A DNA stretch of 64,000 nt from the NCBI GenBank assembly GCA_024226555.1, contig JAAELO010000848.1, forward strand, positions 62,001 to 126,000, read 5' to 3'. Position 1 is the stretch's first letter. The number at the start of each line of letters is the position of its first letter. A model generated the notes under the pieces. It saw only the letters and a program-made list of their open reading frames with translations. It was not told the DNA's origin and searched no databases. The position numbers and the translations under genes were made by a program. The stretch comes from Desulfobacterales bacterium (GTDB lineage: Bacteria > Desulfobacterota > Desulfobacteria > Desulfobacterales > JAAELO01). This document shows positions 37,989 to 46,295 of the stretch, piece after piece.

Positions 37989-40900
37989 ATGATAGTTTCA
38001 GATACCGCTGTAAAGAACAGAATCAGTGTTCTGGTTCTGGTTTTTATAATTATAGCAATAGGAACATTTAGTTATTTTGCTCTGCCAAGGGAATCAGAAC
38101 CGGATATTACAATTCCATATGTTTTTGTATCAACAACTTATAAAGGTGTAGCATCATCAGATATTGAAACTTCAATTACTATCCCTATAGAAAATAAATT
38201 AAAAGGCCTTGAAAATGTAAAAGAAATTAAATCAGTTAGTTCTGAGGGAAGAAGCAGTATTAACATCAAGTTCATTGCCGGAACAGATATTGATGATGTT
38301 CTTCAGAAAGTAAAAGACAAGGTTGATGAAGCAAAAGGAGATCTCCCAAAGGACCTTGAAAATGACCCTTCTGTTTTTGAAGTGAATCTTTCTGAACAGC
38401 CTATTGTCGTATACTCCATAAGTGGCAGTAGTGGTCTTAAAGTTCTTAAGAAGATTGCTGATGACCTGGAAGAGGAATTTGAAGGTATTCCTGGAGTTCT
38501 TGAAGCAGATGTTCATGGTGGTAAAGAACGTGAAATTGTAATTGTTGTTGATACTGATAAGTTAGCTTATTACAACATCCCTATAACTAAGTTTTCAACA
38601 GCTGTTAATTCAGAAAATTCAAATACATCTGGTGGATCAATTAAGCTTGGTGAAGGAAAATATCAACTGAGGGTCCCGGGTGAATTTGAAGACCCCAGTG
38701 AAATTTATAATATTGTTGTAAGCAGTTTTAATGGTAAGCCAGTATACTTAAAAAATCTTGCTACTGTTGTAGATGGATCTAAGGAAGAGGAGAGTAGAAC
38801 AAGATTAAATGGTATTGAATCAGTAAGTGTTTCTGTAAAAAAAAGAACTGGTGAGAATATCATTTTTATTGCAGACAGAATTGAAGAGATTATTAAAGAG
38901 AAGAAAACAAGCTGGCCTGAGGGAACAGAAGTAACAAAGCTAATGGATAAAGCAAAGCAGATAAGAGTAATGGTATCTGATCTTGAGAATAATATTCTTT
39001 CAGGGCTGATTCTTGTTGTTATTGTACTACTCTTTGCTTTAGGAGTTCGAAATGCTATTCTTGTAGGACTTTCAATACCTTTTTCAATGCTTCTTTCCTT
39101 TGCCATGCTGGATACACTTGGTATTACACTGAATATGGTTGTACTTTTTTCACTGACTCTTGCACTTGGAATGCTTGTTGATAATGCAATTGTTATAATT
39201 GAAAATATCTACAGGTATATGGAGCAGGGGGTTCCAAGAATTGATGCTGCTATGAAAGCTAGCTCTGAAGTTGCTTACCCCATTATTGGATCTACTCTAA
39301 CTACTGTTGCTGCTTTTTTTCCAATGCTTTTCTGGCCAGGAATTATGGGTGATTTTATGAAATATCTCCCAATAACTCTTATAGTAACACTTCTATCAAG
39401 CCTTGTTGTTGCACTCGTCATAAATCCAGCTCTGGCTGCATATTTTATGAAAATTAAAGGTGCTGTTAGTGATTCAGTAAAATCAGCTGAAGAGATTGAA
39501 GCTTCTGGAGAAGAGCCAATAGAGATTAAAGGAAAAATTCTTACTGCCTATTCACATTTCCTGAAAATAGTTCTTAATAACAGGATAACTTGTATAGTTA
39601 GTTCTTTTTTAATTTTAATAATTCTAATAATGGTTTGGGTATATTCAGTTGGATTAAAAACCCCAACTGAGTTTTTTCCAATTACAGATCCCCCTGAGAT
39701 ATATATAAATATAGACCCACCTGAAGGAGCCGATCTTGATTATATCGATAAAGTAGTTAAAACAGTTGAATATGCGATATCAGGTAAAAAATTCAAGCTT
39801 AGAAATCCACTTTCGGTTAGTGATTATGAATATGGGAAAATATATGATCCGGTTGAACACAAATTAACTGATAGCAGAACTATAATGGGGCCGACAGATC
39901 TGAATAATGTTAAGCACATATCTGTGACCTCGGCAAAAATTTCTCCAACAAGTTCTTTTTCACAAACATCTTCATCAAACATTAAGATTGAGTTTGTTGA
40001 TATTGAAGATAGATTAAGATCTTCAACCCTTGATGTTGAGGAGATCAGAAGGCGTGTTAAAAATATTACAGGGGCTAAAGTCACAGTTAAATTACCCCAG
40101 GATGGACCTCCTACAGGCGCCCCAGTTAATATTGAGATCTCAGGTGATAACTTTACAGTGCTTGGTGCTATTGCTGATGAAGTAAAGAATAAGATATCAA
40201 CTGTTCCATATATAGAGGATGTGAAAGATGATTATGTTGAGGCAATTCCCTCTATTAAAGTAAGAATAGATCGACAAAAAGCAGCGATGTTTGGATTGTC
40301 GTCATCTTCAATAGGATTTGCCTTAAAGACAGCTTATAACGGACTTAATATATCAACATACAGAGAAGCTGGAGAGGATTACGATATTACAGTAAAGCTA
40401 TCTGAAGAAGATAGGGAAATGGTTGATGTACTCCATTCACTCATGCTCACTTCTCCATCTGGCAAACTGATACCATTAACAACAGTTGCCAGAATTAATT
40501 ATACAGGTAGTGTTGGTGATATTAAAAGGATCGATCATCAAAGGGTTGTTACGGTAGAAGCAAATGTTGATGAAACAAAAACAACTGGAACTGTAGTAAG
40601 AAATCAAGCTGAGAAGTTATTAGCCAAGATTAAACGAGATGGATACAAAATTAATTTTACAGGCCAGAAAGAGGAGGAGCAGAAAGCTGCTGCATTTTTA
40701 GGTAAAGCATTTGCCATAGCAGTATTTATGATTTTCCTGATCCTTGTAACTCTTTTTAATTCTGTGAGTCAGCCGCTTATTATAATGACTTCAGTAATAT
40801 TATCATTGGGGGGCGCATTTCTTGGACTTACGGTTATGGGATTTCCGTTTGGTATAATAATGTCCGGTGTTGGAGTAATATCCCTTGCTGGTGTTGTTGT

Positions 40901-41333
40901 TAATAATGCTATTGTTTTGATAGATTATACCAATAAATTGTTTGAACAGGGAATGTCTGTAAATGACGCAATCATATCGGCTGGAGCAACCAGATTAAGA
41001 CCTGTAATACTTACAGCTATAACTACTGTTCTTGGTCTTTTGCCAATGATGACTGGTATTTCATTTGATTTTACCAATTTAAAGATGTCTTTTGTTAGTG
41101 AGTCGTCGCAAATGTGGCAATCAATGAGTGCGGTTGTTATTTTTGGACTTATTATCGCAACTTTTCTAACTCTTGTTATTGTACCAACCCTATACTCTCT
41201 TTTTGAAGCTGTTCCAAGGGTTATGAAAAAATCATTACCAAAACTACAGAAAATTGGATCAAGAACCAGGAAAATTTACTGGAAACCTTATTATTATTTA
41301 ACTAAAGATCAATCTGAAAAAAAAGAAATTTAA
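37989..41333 (+). CDS. RND efflux permease (AcrB/HAE1 family)
   Basis: A full-length 1,114-residue RND pump with 12 helices and two large periplasmic loops. The first helix is preceded by VKNRISVLVLVF, the proton relay in TM4 is LALGMLVDNAIVIIENIYRY, TM5/6 carry GSTLTTVAAFFPMLFWPGIM, and the second half repeats this with VISLAGVVVNNAIVLIDYTN, where the acidic residues of the first half are replaced. The ATG follows directly on the stop of the adaptor gene. Secretion of hydrophobic toxic compounds is the expected job. A strong terminator follows at 41348. Confidence 0.95.
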   Translation: MIVSDTAVKNRISVLVLVFIIIAIGTFSYFALPRESEPDITIPYVFVSTTYKGVASSDIETSITIPIENKLKGLENVKEIKSVSSEGRSSINIKFIAGTDIDDVLQKVKDKVDEAKGDLPKDLENDPSVFEVNLSEQPIVVYSISGSSGLKVLKKIADDLEEEFEGIPGVLEADVHGGKEREIVIVVDTDKLAYYNIPITKFSTAVNSENSNTSGGSIKLGEGKYQLRVPGEFEDPSEIYNIVVSSFNGKPVYLKNLATVVDGSKEEESRTRLNGIESVSVSVKKRTGENIIFIADRIEEIIKEKKTSWPEGTEVTKLMDKAKQIRVMVSDLENNILSGLILVVIVLLFALGVRNAILVGLSIPFSMLLSFAMLDTLGITLNMVVLFSLTLALGMLVDNAIVIIENIYRYMEQGVPRIDAAMKASSEVAYPIIGSTLTTVAAFFPMLFWPGIMGDFMKYLPITLIVTLLSSLVVALVINPALAAYFMKIKGAVSDSVKSAEEIEASGEEPIEIKGKILTAYSHFLKIVLNNRITCIVSSFLILIILIMVWVYSVGLKTPTEFFPITDPPEIYINIDPPEGADLDYIDKVVKTVEYAISGKKFKLRNPLSVSDYEYGKIYDPVEHKLTDSRTIMGPTDLNNVKHISVTSAKISPTSSFSQTSSSNIKIEFVDIEDRLRSSTLDVEEIRRRVKNITGAKVTVKLPQDGPPTGAPVNIEISGDNFTVLGAIADEVKNKISTVPYIEDVKDDYVEAIPSIKVRIDRQKAAMFGLSSSSIGFALKTAYNGLNISTYREAGEDYDITVKLSEEDREMVDVLHSLMLTSPSGKLIPLTTVARINYTGSVGDIKRIDHQRVVTVEANVDETKTTGTVVRNQAEKLLAKIKRDGYKINFTGQKEEEQKAAAFLGKAFAIAVFMIFLILVTLFNSVSQPLIIMTSVILSLGGAFLGLTVMGFPFGIIMSGVGVISLAGVVVNNAIVLIDYTNKLFEQGMSVNDAIISAGATRLRPVILTAITTVLGLLPMMTGISFDFTNLKMSFVSESSQMWQSMSAVVIFGLIIATFLTLVIVPTLYSLFEAVPRVMKKSLPKLQKIGSRTRKIYWKPYYYLTKDQSEKKEI

Positions 41334-41347
41334 TTTTGATTCCCCTG

Positions 41348-41375
41348 AAAAAGCACCCTTAAGGGTGCTTTTTTA
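41348..41375 (+). terminator. rho-independent terminator of the efflux operon
   Basis: AAGCACCCTT and AAGGGTGCTT form a perfect stem at 41351-41370, preceded by AAA and followed by TTTTAATTT, 15 bases after the permease stop. Because of the A run on the other side it may work in both directions. Confidence 0.9.
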
Positions 41376-41399
41376 ATTTAATCTCTGATTTTTATTTTA

Positions 41400-41529
41400 G
41401 AGAACCTCTAATAACTGCTCTTTGAACGAACTACTGCATTGTTCAAAATAAAAAACTGCTGTAAAATCGCCTCGTTATTTATTTCTCATCCTTGTATTTC
41501 AATCAAATTTCTAATTATTAGAGGTTCCC
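41400..41529 (-). repeat. MITE-like repeat copy 5 (complete, 130 bp)
   Basis: It begins GAGAACCTCTAATAACTGC and ends AATTATTAGAGGTTCCC, reverse to the copy at 33886 (its core reads AAATCGCCTCGTTATTTATT). The direct repeat TTTA flanks it at 41396-41399 and 41530-41533. Confidence 0.9.
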
Positions 41530-41597
41530 TTTAGACTAAAAATGTTCTAATATCCTGCAGTTTTTAATTTTTTGAAATTTATAAAATAGTGCCTTTT

Positions 41598-42233
41598 TTA
41601 AAAGAATTTTTCCGCATTTTTCTGCATAACTTTAAAATCTTCACTATTAAGACCAGCTCCTTTAACAACTGACATGGCAAAAGATTTCTCCAACAGGTCA
41701 TTTGGATGGTGAGAATCAGAATTGATCACAAGATTTGTACCAGATTCTTTTGCAAGTTTAGCCACTCTTCCGTTTGTGAGAGAGTGTCCTCCTCTACCTG
41801 TTATCTCAAGTGAAATACCATTTTTTTTAGCTAAAAGAACTTCCTCCATAGAAATTTGACCAGGGTGTGCAAGAATATCTATATCTGAGTTTAAAGCAGC
41901 AAGATTTGTTCCTTTTGCAACAGGCTCAACAATTGTTTCACCATGAACAATAATCAGTTTTGAACCTAATTCCCTTGCTTTTTTAGCAACATCAGATATT
42001 AATATTGGCGGAACATGCGTTATTTCAATACCTGGGATCACTTTTATATTAAGTACTTTGTTTAGCTCAAATGCAACTTCAACAATTCTGGGAATAATAA
42101 AATCAATATTTGACATATCCCCGTGGTCGGTAAGTCCAATTCCTCGATAACCCTTATATTCAGCCCTTCTTACAAGTTCAGCTGGAATTAATTCTCCATC
42201 AGAAAAAACTGTATGCGTATGTAGATCAATCAT
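41598..42233 (-). CDS. PHP-domain phosphoesterase (histidinol-phosphatase-like)
   Basis: All metal-binding motifs of a PHP domain are present in 211 residues: IDLHTHTVFSDGE at the N-terminus, IGLTDHGD, GIEITHVPP, LIIVHGETI, DILAHPGQ and VINSDSHHP. Such stand-alone proteins hydrolyse phosphomonoesters or short nucleotide chains; the substrate of this one is unknown. No histidine genes are near. It is transcribed on the minus strand after a terminator at 42262-42288, so it has its own promoter. Confidence 0.88.
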   Translation of the reverse strand: MIDLHTHTVFSDGELIPAELVRRAEYKGYRGIGLTDHGDMSNIDFIIPRIVEVAFELNKVLNIKVIPGIEITHVPPILISDVAKKARELGSKLIIVHGETIVEPVAKGTNLAALNSDIDILAHPGQISMEEVLLAKKNGISLEITGRGGHSLTNGRVAKLAKESGTNLVINSDSHHPNDLLEKSFAMSVVKGAGLNSEDFKVMQKNAEKFF

Positions 42234-42261
42234 TTTAAATGCTCCGGATTTGATTTTTTAA

Positions 42262-42288
42262 TAAAAAAGGTGCTTTTTTTAGCACCTC
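42262..42288 (-). terminator. rho-independent terminator after the bifunctional-nuclease gene
   Basis: On the minus strand AGGTGCT, a loop of six A, AGCACCT and then TTTTTTAT form a classic hairpin plus U-tract. It ends the 42451-42945 gene and separates it from the PHP gene. Confidence 0.85.
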
Positions 42289-42290
42289 CA

Positions 42291-42416
42291 GGAAACTTCT
42301 TATAATATGACATTTAATTGAAATACAGATTATTAAAATTCTAATTGTTACTTTATTGAAAAACAGTGCATTCCTCTCAAAAGTCTGTTTTTAAAGCTCC
42401 TTTTTAGTAAGTTCCC
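42291..42416 (+). repeat. degraded MITE-like repeat
   Basis: AATTGAAATACAG near 42316 and GTCTGTTTTTAAAGCTCC near 42384 match the family interior and right end (with GTTCCC at 42411), but both ends are mutated. No flanking duplication is visible. It is probably an old copy. Confidence 0.5.
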
Positions 42417-42450
42417 TATCAGATTTAACATTGTATTGTCAAAATTTGCA

Positions 42451-42945
42451 TCAGACTTTATATTTACCAAAATCATCATCAGTTAGATTACTAAGATAAT
42501 CGGCCCATTTGGATCCCTCTTCACTATTATCCATAGCTTCAAAATCTTTTTCAGTTTTGAGTTTCTGAATAACTTCATCTTCAATATAGATTCTGGCACC
42601 AGCTCTTATTGCCATAGCAATAGCATCACTTGGCCTTGAATCGATCCAGTGTTGACCATCTTTATCTGAAAAATACAGCTTAGCGTAAAAAGTATTGTTA
42701 AGAATATCGATAATTTCAATCTTATCAATTTTAACATCAACCTTATTAATAAAATTAGTAAAAAGGTCATGGGTCATTGGTCTGTCAAAAACAATTTCCT
42801 GTAATACAGCAGCTATAGATCCAGCTTCAAGTAAGCCAATCATAATAGGAACAGTAATCTCTTCATCTTTTAGTTTTAACAATAACAGAGGTGTTTGATT
42901 ATTAGGGTCGATTGTAAGACTTGATATTGTTGCTTCATGTAACAT
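42451..42945 (-). CDS. bifunctional nuclease family protein (DUF151/BFN)
   Basis: A 164-residue protein whose first 130 residues are the BFN domain: an EVTI-like strand (TVPIMIGLLEAGSIA), RPMTHDLFTNFIN, AKLYFSDKDGQHWIDSRPSD and AIAMAIRAGARIYIEDEV, the classic order. Homologues show DNase/RNase activity in plants and Mycobacterium; its role in bacteria is not settled. ATG at 42945 is preceded by GAAGGGG; the longer form with eight extra residues has no site. It has its own terminator downstream. Confidence 0.9.
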   Translation of the reverse strand: MLHEATISSLTIDPNNQTPLLLLKLKDEEITVPIMIGLLEAGSIAAVLQEIVFDRPMTHDLFTNFINKVDVKIDKIEIIDILNNTFYAKLYFSDKDGQHWIDSRPSDAIAMAIRAGARIYIEDEVIQKLKTEKDFEAMDNSEEGSKWADYLSNLTDDDFGKYKV

Positions 42946-43090
42946 AAAAACCCCTTCATTAATTTTCATATAAATTTAAGTGCCACACCTGTTTATGTAT
43001 TATCTATTATAACTCTAATTATTAATTTATCCAAGAAATGAAATTTTTTTATAAAAAGTTTTAATGTATAATCCAATAAAACAAGCTCAA

Positions 43091-43216
43091 TGAATCTCTT
43101 ATAAACTCCTTTTATCGAACTGCAGCATTAATTAAAAAAAAGAACTGTTGTAAAACCGGTTCGTTATTTCTTCTAATGCTTTGTACTTCAATCAAAACTC
43201 TAATTATTAGGCTCCA
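43091..43216 (-). repeat. degraded MITE-like repeat
   Basis: GAATCTCTTATAAACTCC at the left and AAAACTCTAATTATTAGGC at the right, with core TAAAACCGGTTCGTTATTTC, match the family in reverse orientation. Both ends are altered and no duplication is visible. Confidence 0.65.
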
Positions 43217-43358
43217 ATAAGTGAATTTCCTTATCAATTACTTGAAAATATATTGTTTTATAAAGCTAACTAATGGAAAAGGCTCACAAAAAAAATCATT
43301 TCCCTAACACTTGAGGTTTAATGCATATTGTTCTAAACTCAATAAATATTTATATATT

Positions 43359-43490
43359 GGGAACCTCTAATAATTAGAATTTTTATTGAAATACAAGGCA
43401 TTAGAAAAAACAATGGGCATGATTTTACAACAGTTTTTTTATTCGTAATAATGCTGTAGTTCGGTCAAAAGGCAATTGTTAGAGGTTACC
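43359..43490 (+). repeat. MITE-like repeat copy 6 (complete, 132 bp)
   Basis: It begins GGGAACCTCTAATAATTAG, includes TTGAAATACAAGGCATTAG and ends AATTGTTAGAGGTTACC. No exact flanking duplication is visible. It ends 23 bases upstream of alr. Confidence 0.85.
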
Positions 43491-43513
43491 ATAAACAAAA
43501 ATGGAGTTGTAAT

Positions 43514-44665
43514 TTGAGCTATAATCATATTTGGGCAGAGATTAATCTAAAAAAAATAGCTAATAATATAAAAAACTTAAGGGCTCTTGTTGCTCCTGAA
43601 ACAAGTTTTATGGCTGTCGTTAAAGCTAATGGATATGGTCATGGTTCAGTTGAGGTATCAAAAGTTGCACTTGAAAATGGAGCCGATTCATTAGGAGTTG
43701 CGAGGATAAATGAGGCGATAAAAATACGAAAAGCAGGAATTGATTGTCCATTATTGGTTTTAGGGTTCACAGATCCTTCAGACACAGATAAATTGTTAGA
43801 ATATGATTTGAGCCAAACTGTTTATTCAGAAGAGATCGCAAAAAAATACAGTGAGATAGCCTTAGAAACGGCAAAAAAGCTTAAAGTTCATATAAAAGTT
43901 GACACAGGGATGGGACGTTTAGGTATTGTTGTTAGTCAGGATCTCGATTTTATGGATAAGATCCGATCAATAGTATCTGAAACGGGTCTTGAAACAGAAG
44001 GTATTTATACCCATTTTGCAAGTTCAGACTCCTTTGATAAAACATCAGCAAGCAAGCAACTTTTCCTATATAATCAACTTTTAAAAGAACTTGAAAGCAA
44101 CGATATTTATATACCTGTCAAACATGCAGCAAATAGCGCAGCAATAATGGAATTAAAAGAATCTCATTTTGATATGGTTAGATGTGGTATTTCTATGTAT
44201 GGTCTTTACCCATCTGATGAGGTTAATAAAAACACAGCTCTTGAACCAGCTATGGAGCTTAAATGTAGAGTAGTACAGACTAAAAGAGTCCCAAAAGATT
44301 TTTGTGTTAGCTATGGATCAACATATAAAACAAAATCTGAAACAACTCTTGTTACTATTCCTGTTGGTTATGCTGATGGTCTTAACAGAATTTTTTCATC
44401 AAAAGGATTCATGCTTCACAGGGGAAAAAAGGTTGCTATTGCAGGCCGTGTATGTATGGACCAAACAGTCCTTGATGTTGGGGACATGAATATTACACAA
44501 GGTGATGAAATTGTGATATTTGGTGAACAGTTGGGAAATTGTATAAGTATTGATGAGATTGCAAAAGAGCTTGATACTATTAATTATGAGGTAGTGACAA
44601 CAATTATGGAAAGAGTTCCAAGGGTTTATGTACAGGGAACCTCTAATAATTATGATTTTGGTTGA
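43514..44665 (+). CDS. alr: alanine racemase
   Basis: A PLP-dependent alanine racemase of 383 residues that makes D-alanine for peptidoglycan. The PLP lysine lies in FMAVVKANGYGHGS (Lys37 region), the Schiff-base neighbourhood continues in VDTGMGRLGIV, IYTHFASSDS and HAANSAAIMELKESHFD, and the catalytic Tyr segment is in VSYGSTY; RVCMDQTVLDVGDM is present near the C-terminus. The start is TTG. The last nine residues and the stop come from a MITE-like repeat that begins at 44635, so the original C-terminus was replaced by insertion. The enzyme core is complete. Confidence 0.95.
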   Translation: MSYNHIWAEINLKKIANNIKNLRALVAPETSFMAVVKANGYGHGSVEVSKVALENGADSLGVARINEAIKIRKAGIDCPLLVLGFTDPSDTDKLLEYDLSQTVYSEEIAKKYSEIALETAKKLKVHIKVDTGMGRLGIVVSQDLDFMDKIRSIVSETGLETEGIYTHFASSDSFDKTSASKQLFLYNQLLKELESNDIYIPVKHAANSAAIMELKESHFDMVRCGISMYGLYPSDEVNKNTALEPAMELKCRVVQTKRVPKDFCVSYGSTYKTKSETTLVTIPVGYADGLNRIFSSKGFMLHRGKKVAIAGRVCMDQTVLDVGDMNITQGDEIVIFGEQLGNCISIDEIAKELDTINYEVVTTIMERVPRVYVQGTSNNYDFG

Positions 44666-44798
44666 AATTCAACGTTTATAAAAGCTTTTAGTTTTATAAA
44701 ATCTCTTGGTGATAAAAAAACAACGAGCTGATTTTAATACAGTTATTTTTTTGGAACAACGCTGTCGTTCGATCAAAAGTCAGTTATTAGCGAATCCC
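44635..44798 (+). repeat. MITE-like repeat copy 7 (complete, long form) overlapping alr
   Basis: It begins GGGAACCTCTAATAATTAT inside the alr frame, carries TTTATAAAAGCTTTTAG and the core AACGAGCTGATTTTAATACA, and ends CAGTTATTAGCGAATCCC. TACA is to the left but CTGG to the right, so no exact duplication. It supplies the alr stop codon (44663-44665). Confidence 0.85.
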
Positions 44799-44846
44799 CT
44801 GGTGTACCGGGGCCTAACTCTATTAAAACGAAAAGAGTTACTTAGA

Positions 44847-44875
44847 AGATTCCCTATAGAGAACCTCTAATAAAT
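44847..44875. repeat. fragments of MITE-like repeat ends
   Basis: AGATTCCC (44847-44854) is a right end, followed by TATA and then GAGAACCTCTAATAAAT (44859-44875), a left end. They suggest two further copies lost by deletion. Confidence 0.5.
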
Positions 44876-44916
44876 GTAAGATTGAAAATTGATAAACTTT
44901 GTATCAAAGGAATTTG

Positions 44917-45645
44917 ATGGTGAAAAAAGAGAATTATATTGTAAATTTTATTAAGTTAATTACATTAAGCTCAATTATATTAACTGTAATTTTGTTTACT
45001 GGCATTCATATTTCAAAGGAAAGACCACTAAAAGACTCAGGCAGTACACTGGAAGAGAAAGAAGAGCTGGTCATCTTTGATTTAAAAGAGAAAAAAAACA
45101 AAAAATTAAAAAAAGATGCAAAAAAAATAGTTAAAAATAAACCAAAAAACATTAAAAAACCTGTAAAACTAATTATAGCAAAAAATCAAAAATCAAAAGT
45201 AGTAGTAGAAAAAAAAGTTAAAGATAATAAAAATTTAATTGTACAGAAGAAGAAAAAAATAGAACTAAGAATTGAGAATTTAAAAGTGATTCAACTTCCT
45301 GAAGATAAGATGATACGGTTATCTTTTAAATTGAGAAACATAACTAAGGAAAGCAAAAGAGTTAAAGGAAGAATTTTTGTTAAATTTATAAAAAATAACA
45401 ATAGTGCTCTATATCCTAAAACTAAGCTTATGAATGGTATACCAATAAATATTAAAAAAGGATTATTCTATTCAATCAGAAAATATAAAAGAGTAGAGAT
45501 GATTATTAAAAAAGGTGTAAGGTTAACAAAATACAGTAAAATACAGTTTCTCATATATGAAAATAGTTCCAATGAAAAAATTGTATATGATAAAATTTTA
45601 AAATTAAAAGTTGAATCTGGCGATATCTTTAGAAATCCATTTTAA
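44917..45645 (+). CDS. membrane-anchored Lys-rich protein of unknown function
   Basis: About 242 residues. An N-terminal transmembrane anchor (FIKLITLSSIILTVILFTGI) is followed by a strongly basic, Lys-rich linker of about 60 residues and a C-terminal beta-rich domain (IRLSFKLRNITKESKRVKGR). The layout, one helix then a basic stalk then a compact domain, resembles periplasmic stalk proteins, but I recognise no family. ATG 44917 is used because AAAGGA ends five bases before it; upstream TTG codons are weaker. trpR follows 32 bases later. Confidence 0.6.
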   Translation: MVKKENYIVNFIKLITLSSIILTVILFTGIHISKERPLKDSGSTLEEKEELVIFDLKEKKNKKLKKDAKKIVKNKPKNIKKPVKLIIAKNQKSKVVVEKKVKDNKNLIVQKKKKIELRIENLKVIQLPEDKMIRLSFKLRNITKESKRVKGRIFVKFIKNNNSALYPKTKLMNGIPINIKKGLFYSIRKYKRVEMIIKKGVRLTKYSKIQFLIYENSSNEKIVYDKILKLKVESGDIFRNPF

Positions 45646-45677
45646 AAGGTTAATTATTTATAAATAGGAATAAAAAA

Positions 45678-45959
45678 ATGTTATCAAAGAAAGAGTTGAT
45701 AAAAATATTTACAGAAATAGATGATGTTAAGAAGATGGAGAAGGTGTTTGAGGAACTTTTTACTCCGAGAGAGGTTGCAGATATTTCTTTGAGATGGCAG
45801 TTAATGAAAGATTTGTATAATGGTGATACACAAAGAAATATTGCAAAAAAATATAAGATAAGCCTCTGTAAAATAACAAGAGGGTCTAAAATTTTAAAAC
45901 AGAAAAAATCTGCAGTACGGGATTTGATAGAGGGTTTTTTCGATGATAAGGAATTGTAG
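45678..45959 (+). CDS. Trp repressor-family DNA-binding protein
   Basis: A 93-residue all-helical protein matching TrpR: FTPREVADISLRWQLMKDLY, then NGDTQRNIAKKYKISLCKI for the helix-turn-helix, TRGSKIL for the recognition end (E. coli TrpR has ATITRGSNSL) and a closing LIEGFF. The length is near the family's usual 100. AGGAA at 45666 serves the ATG. There are no tryptophan genes nearby, so its operator and targets are elsewhere; whether it binds tryptophan is not known. Confidence 0.82.
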   Translation: MLSKKELIKIFTEIDDVKKMEKVFEELFTPREVADISLRWQLMKDLYNGDTQRNIAKKYKISLCKITRGSKILKQKKSAVRDLIEGFFDDKEL

Positions 45960-45964
45960 TTAAC

Positions 45965-46263
45965 AGGAAATTCTAATAGTTAGTAATTGTTTGTTTTTAC
46001 TGTTAATAAATAAATAATCATTCAAAAAATAAGGTTGGGATTTGTGGTTTATACTTAAATCAGAATAAAAAAAAATGAAACAATTTATGAAATCTATGTA
46101 CAAGACTATATTTCCTGATATAAAATAGAGTAAATTAAAAATTATGTTGTAAAAGTAATTTAAAACAGCTTTTTTTTCATTGTAGACTATGTTACTAAGG
46201 CTTAACTAAATGATATTTTACATGATGGATTTGTATAAAAAGATTAATGGGTTAGAGGTTTCC
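45965..46263. repeat. doubtful remnant of a MITE-like repeat
   Basis: GAAATTCTAATAGTTAG at 45965 and GTTAGAGGTTTCC at 46251-46263 look like the two ends, with about 280 unrelated AT-rich bases between. No gene is visible in this gap of more than 300 bases. It may be an old, disrupted copy. Confidence 0.3.
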
Positions 46264-46295
46264 TAAAGCTATAATCATTTTAAACGGGATAGTTT

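Noticed and set aside
44799..44846. Terminator after alr (AACTCT...AGAGTT hairpin)
   Set aside because: The stem is only six pairs with a loop of about ten bases, and no T-run follows on either strand.
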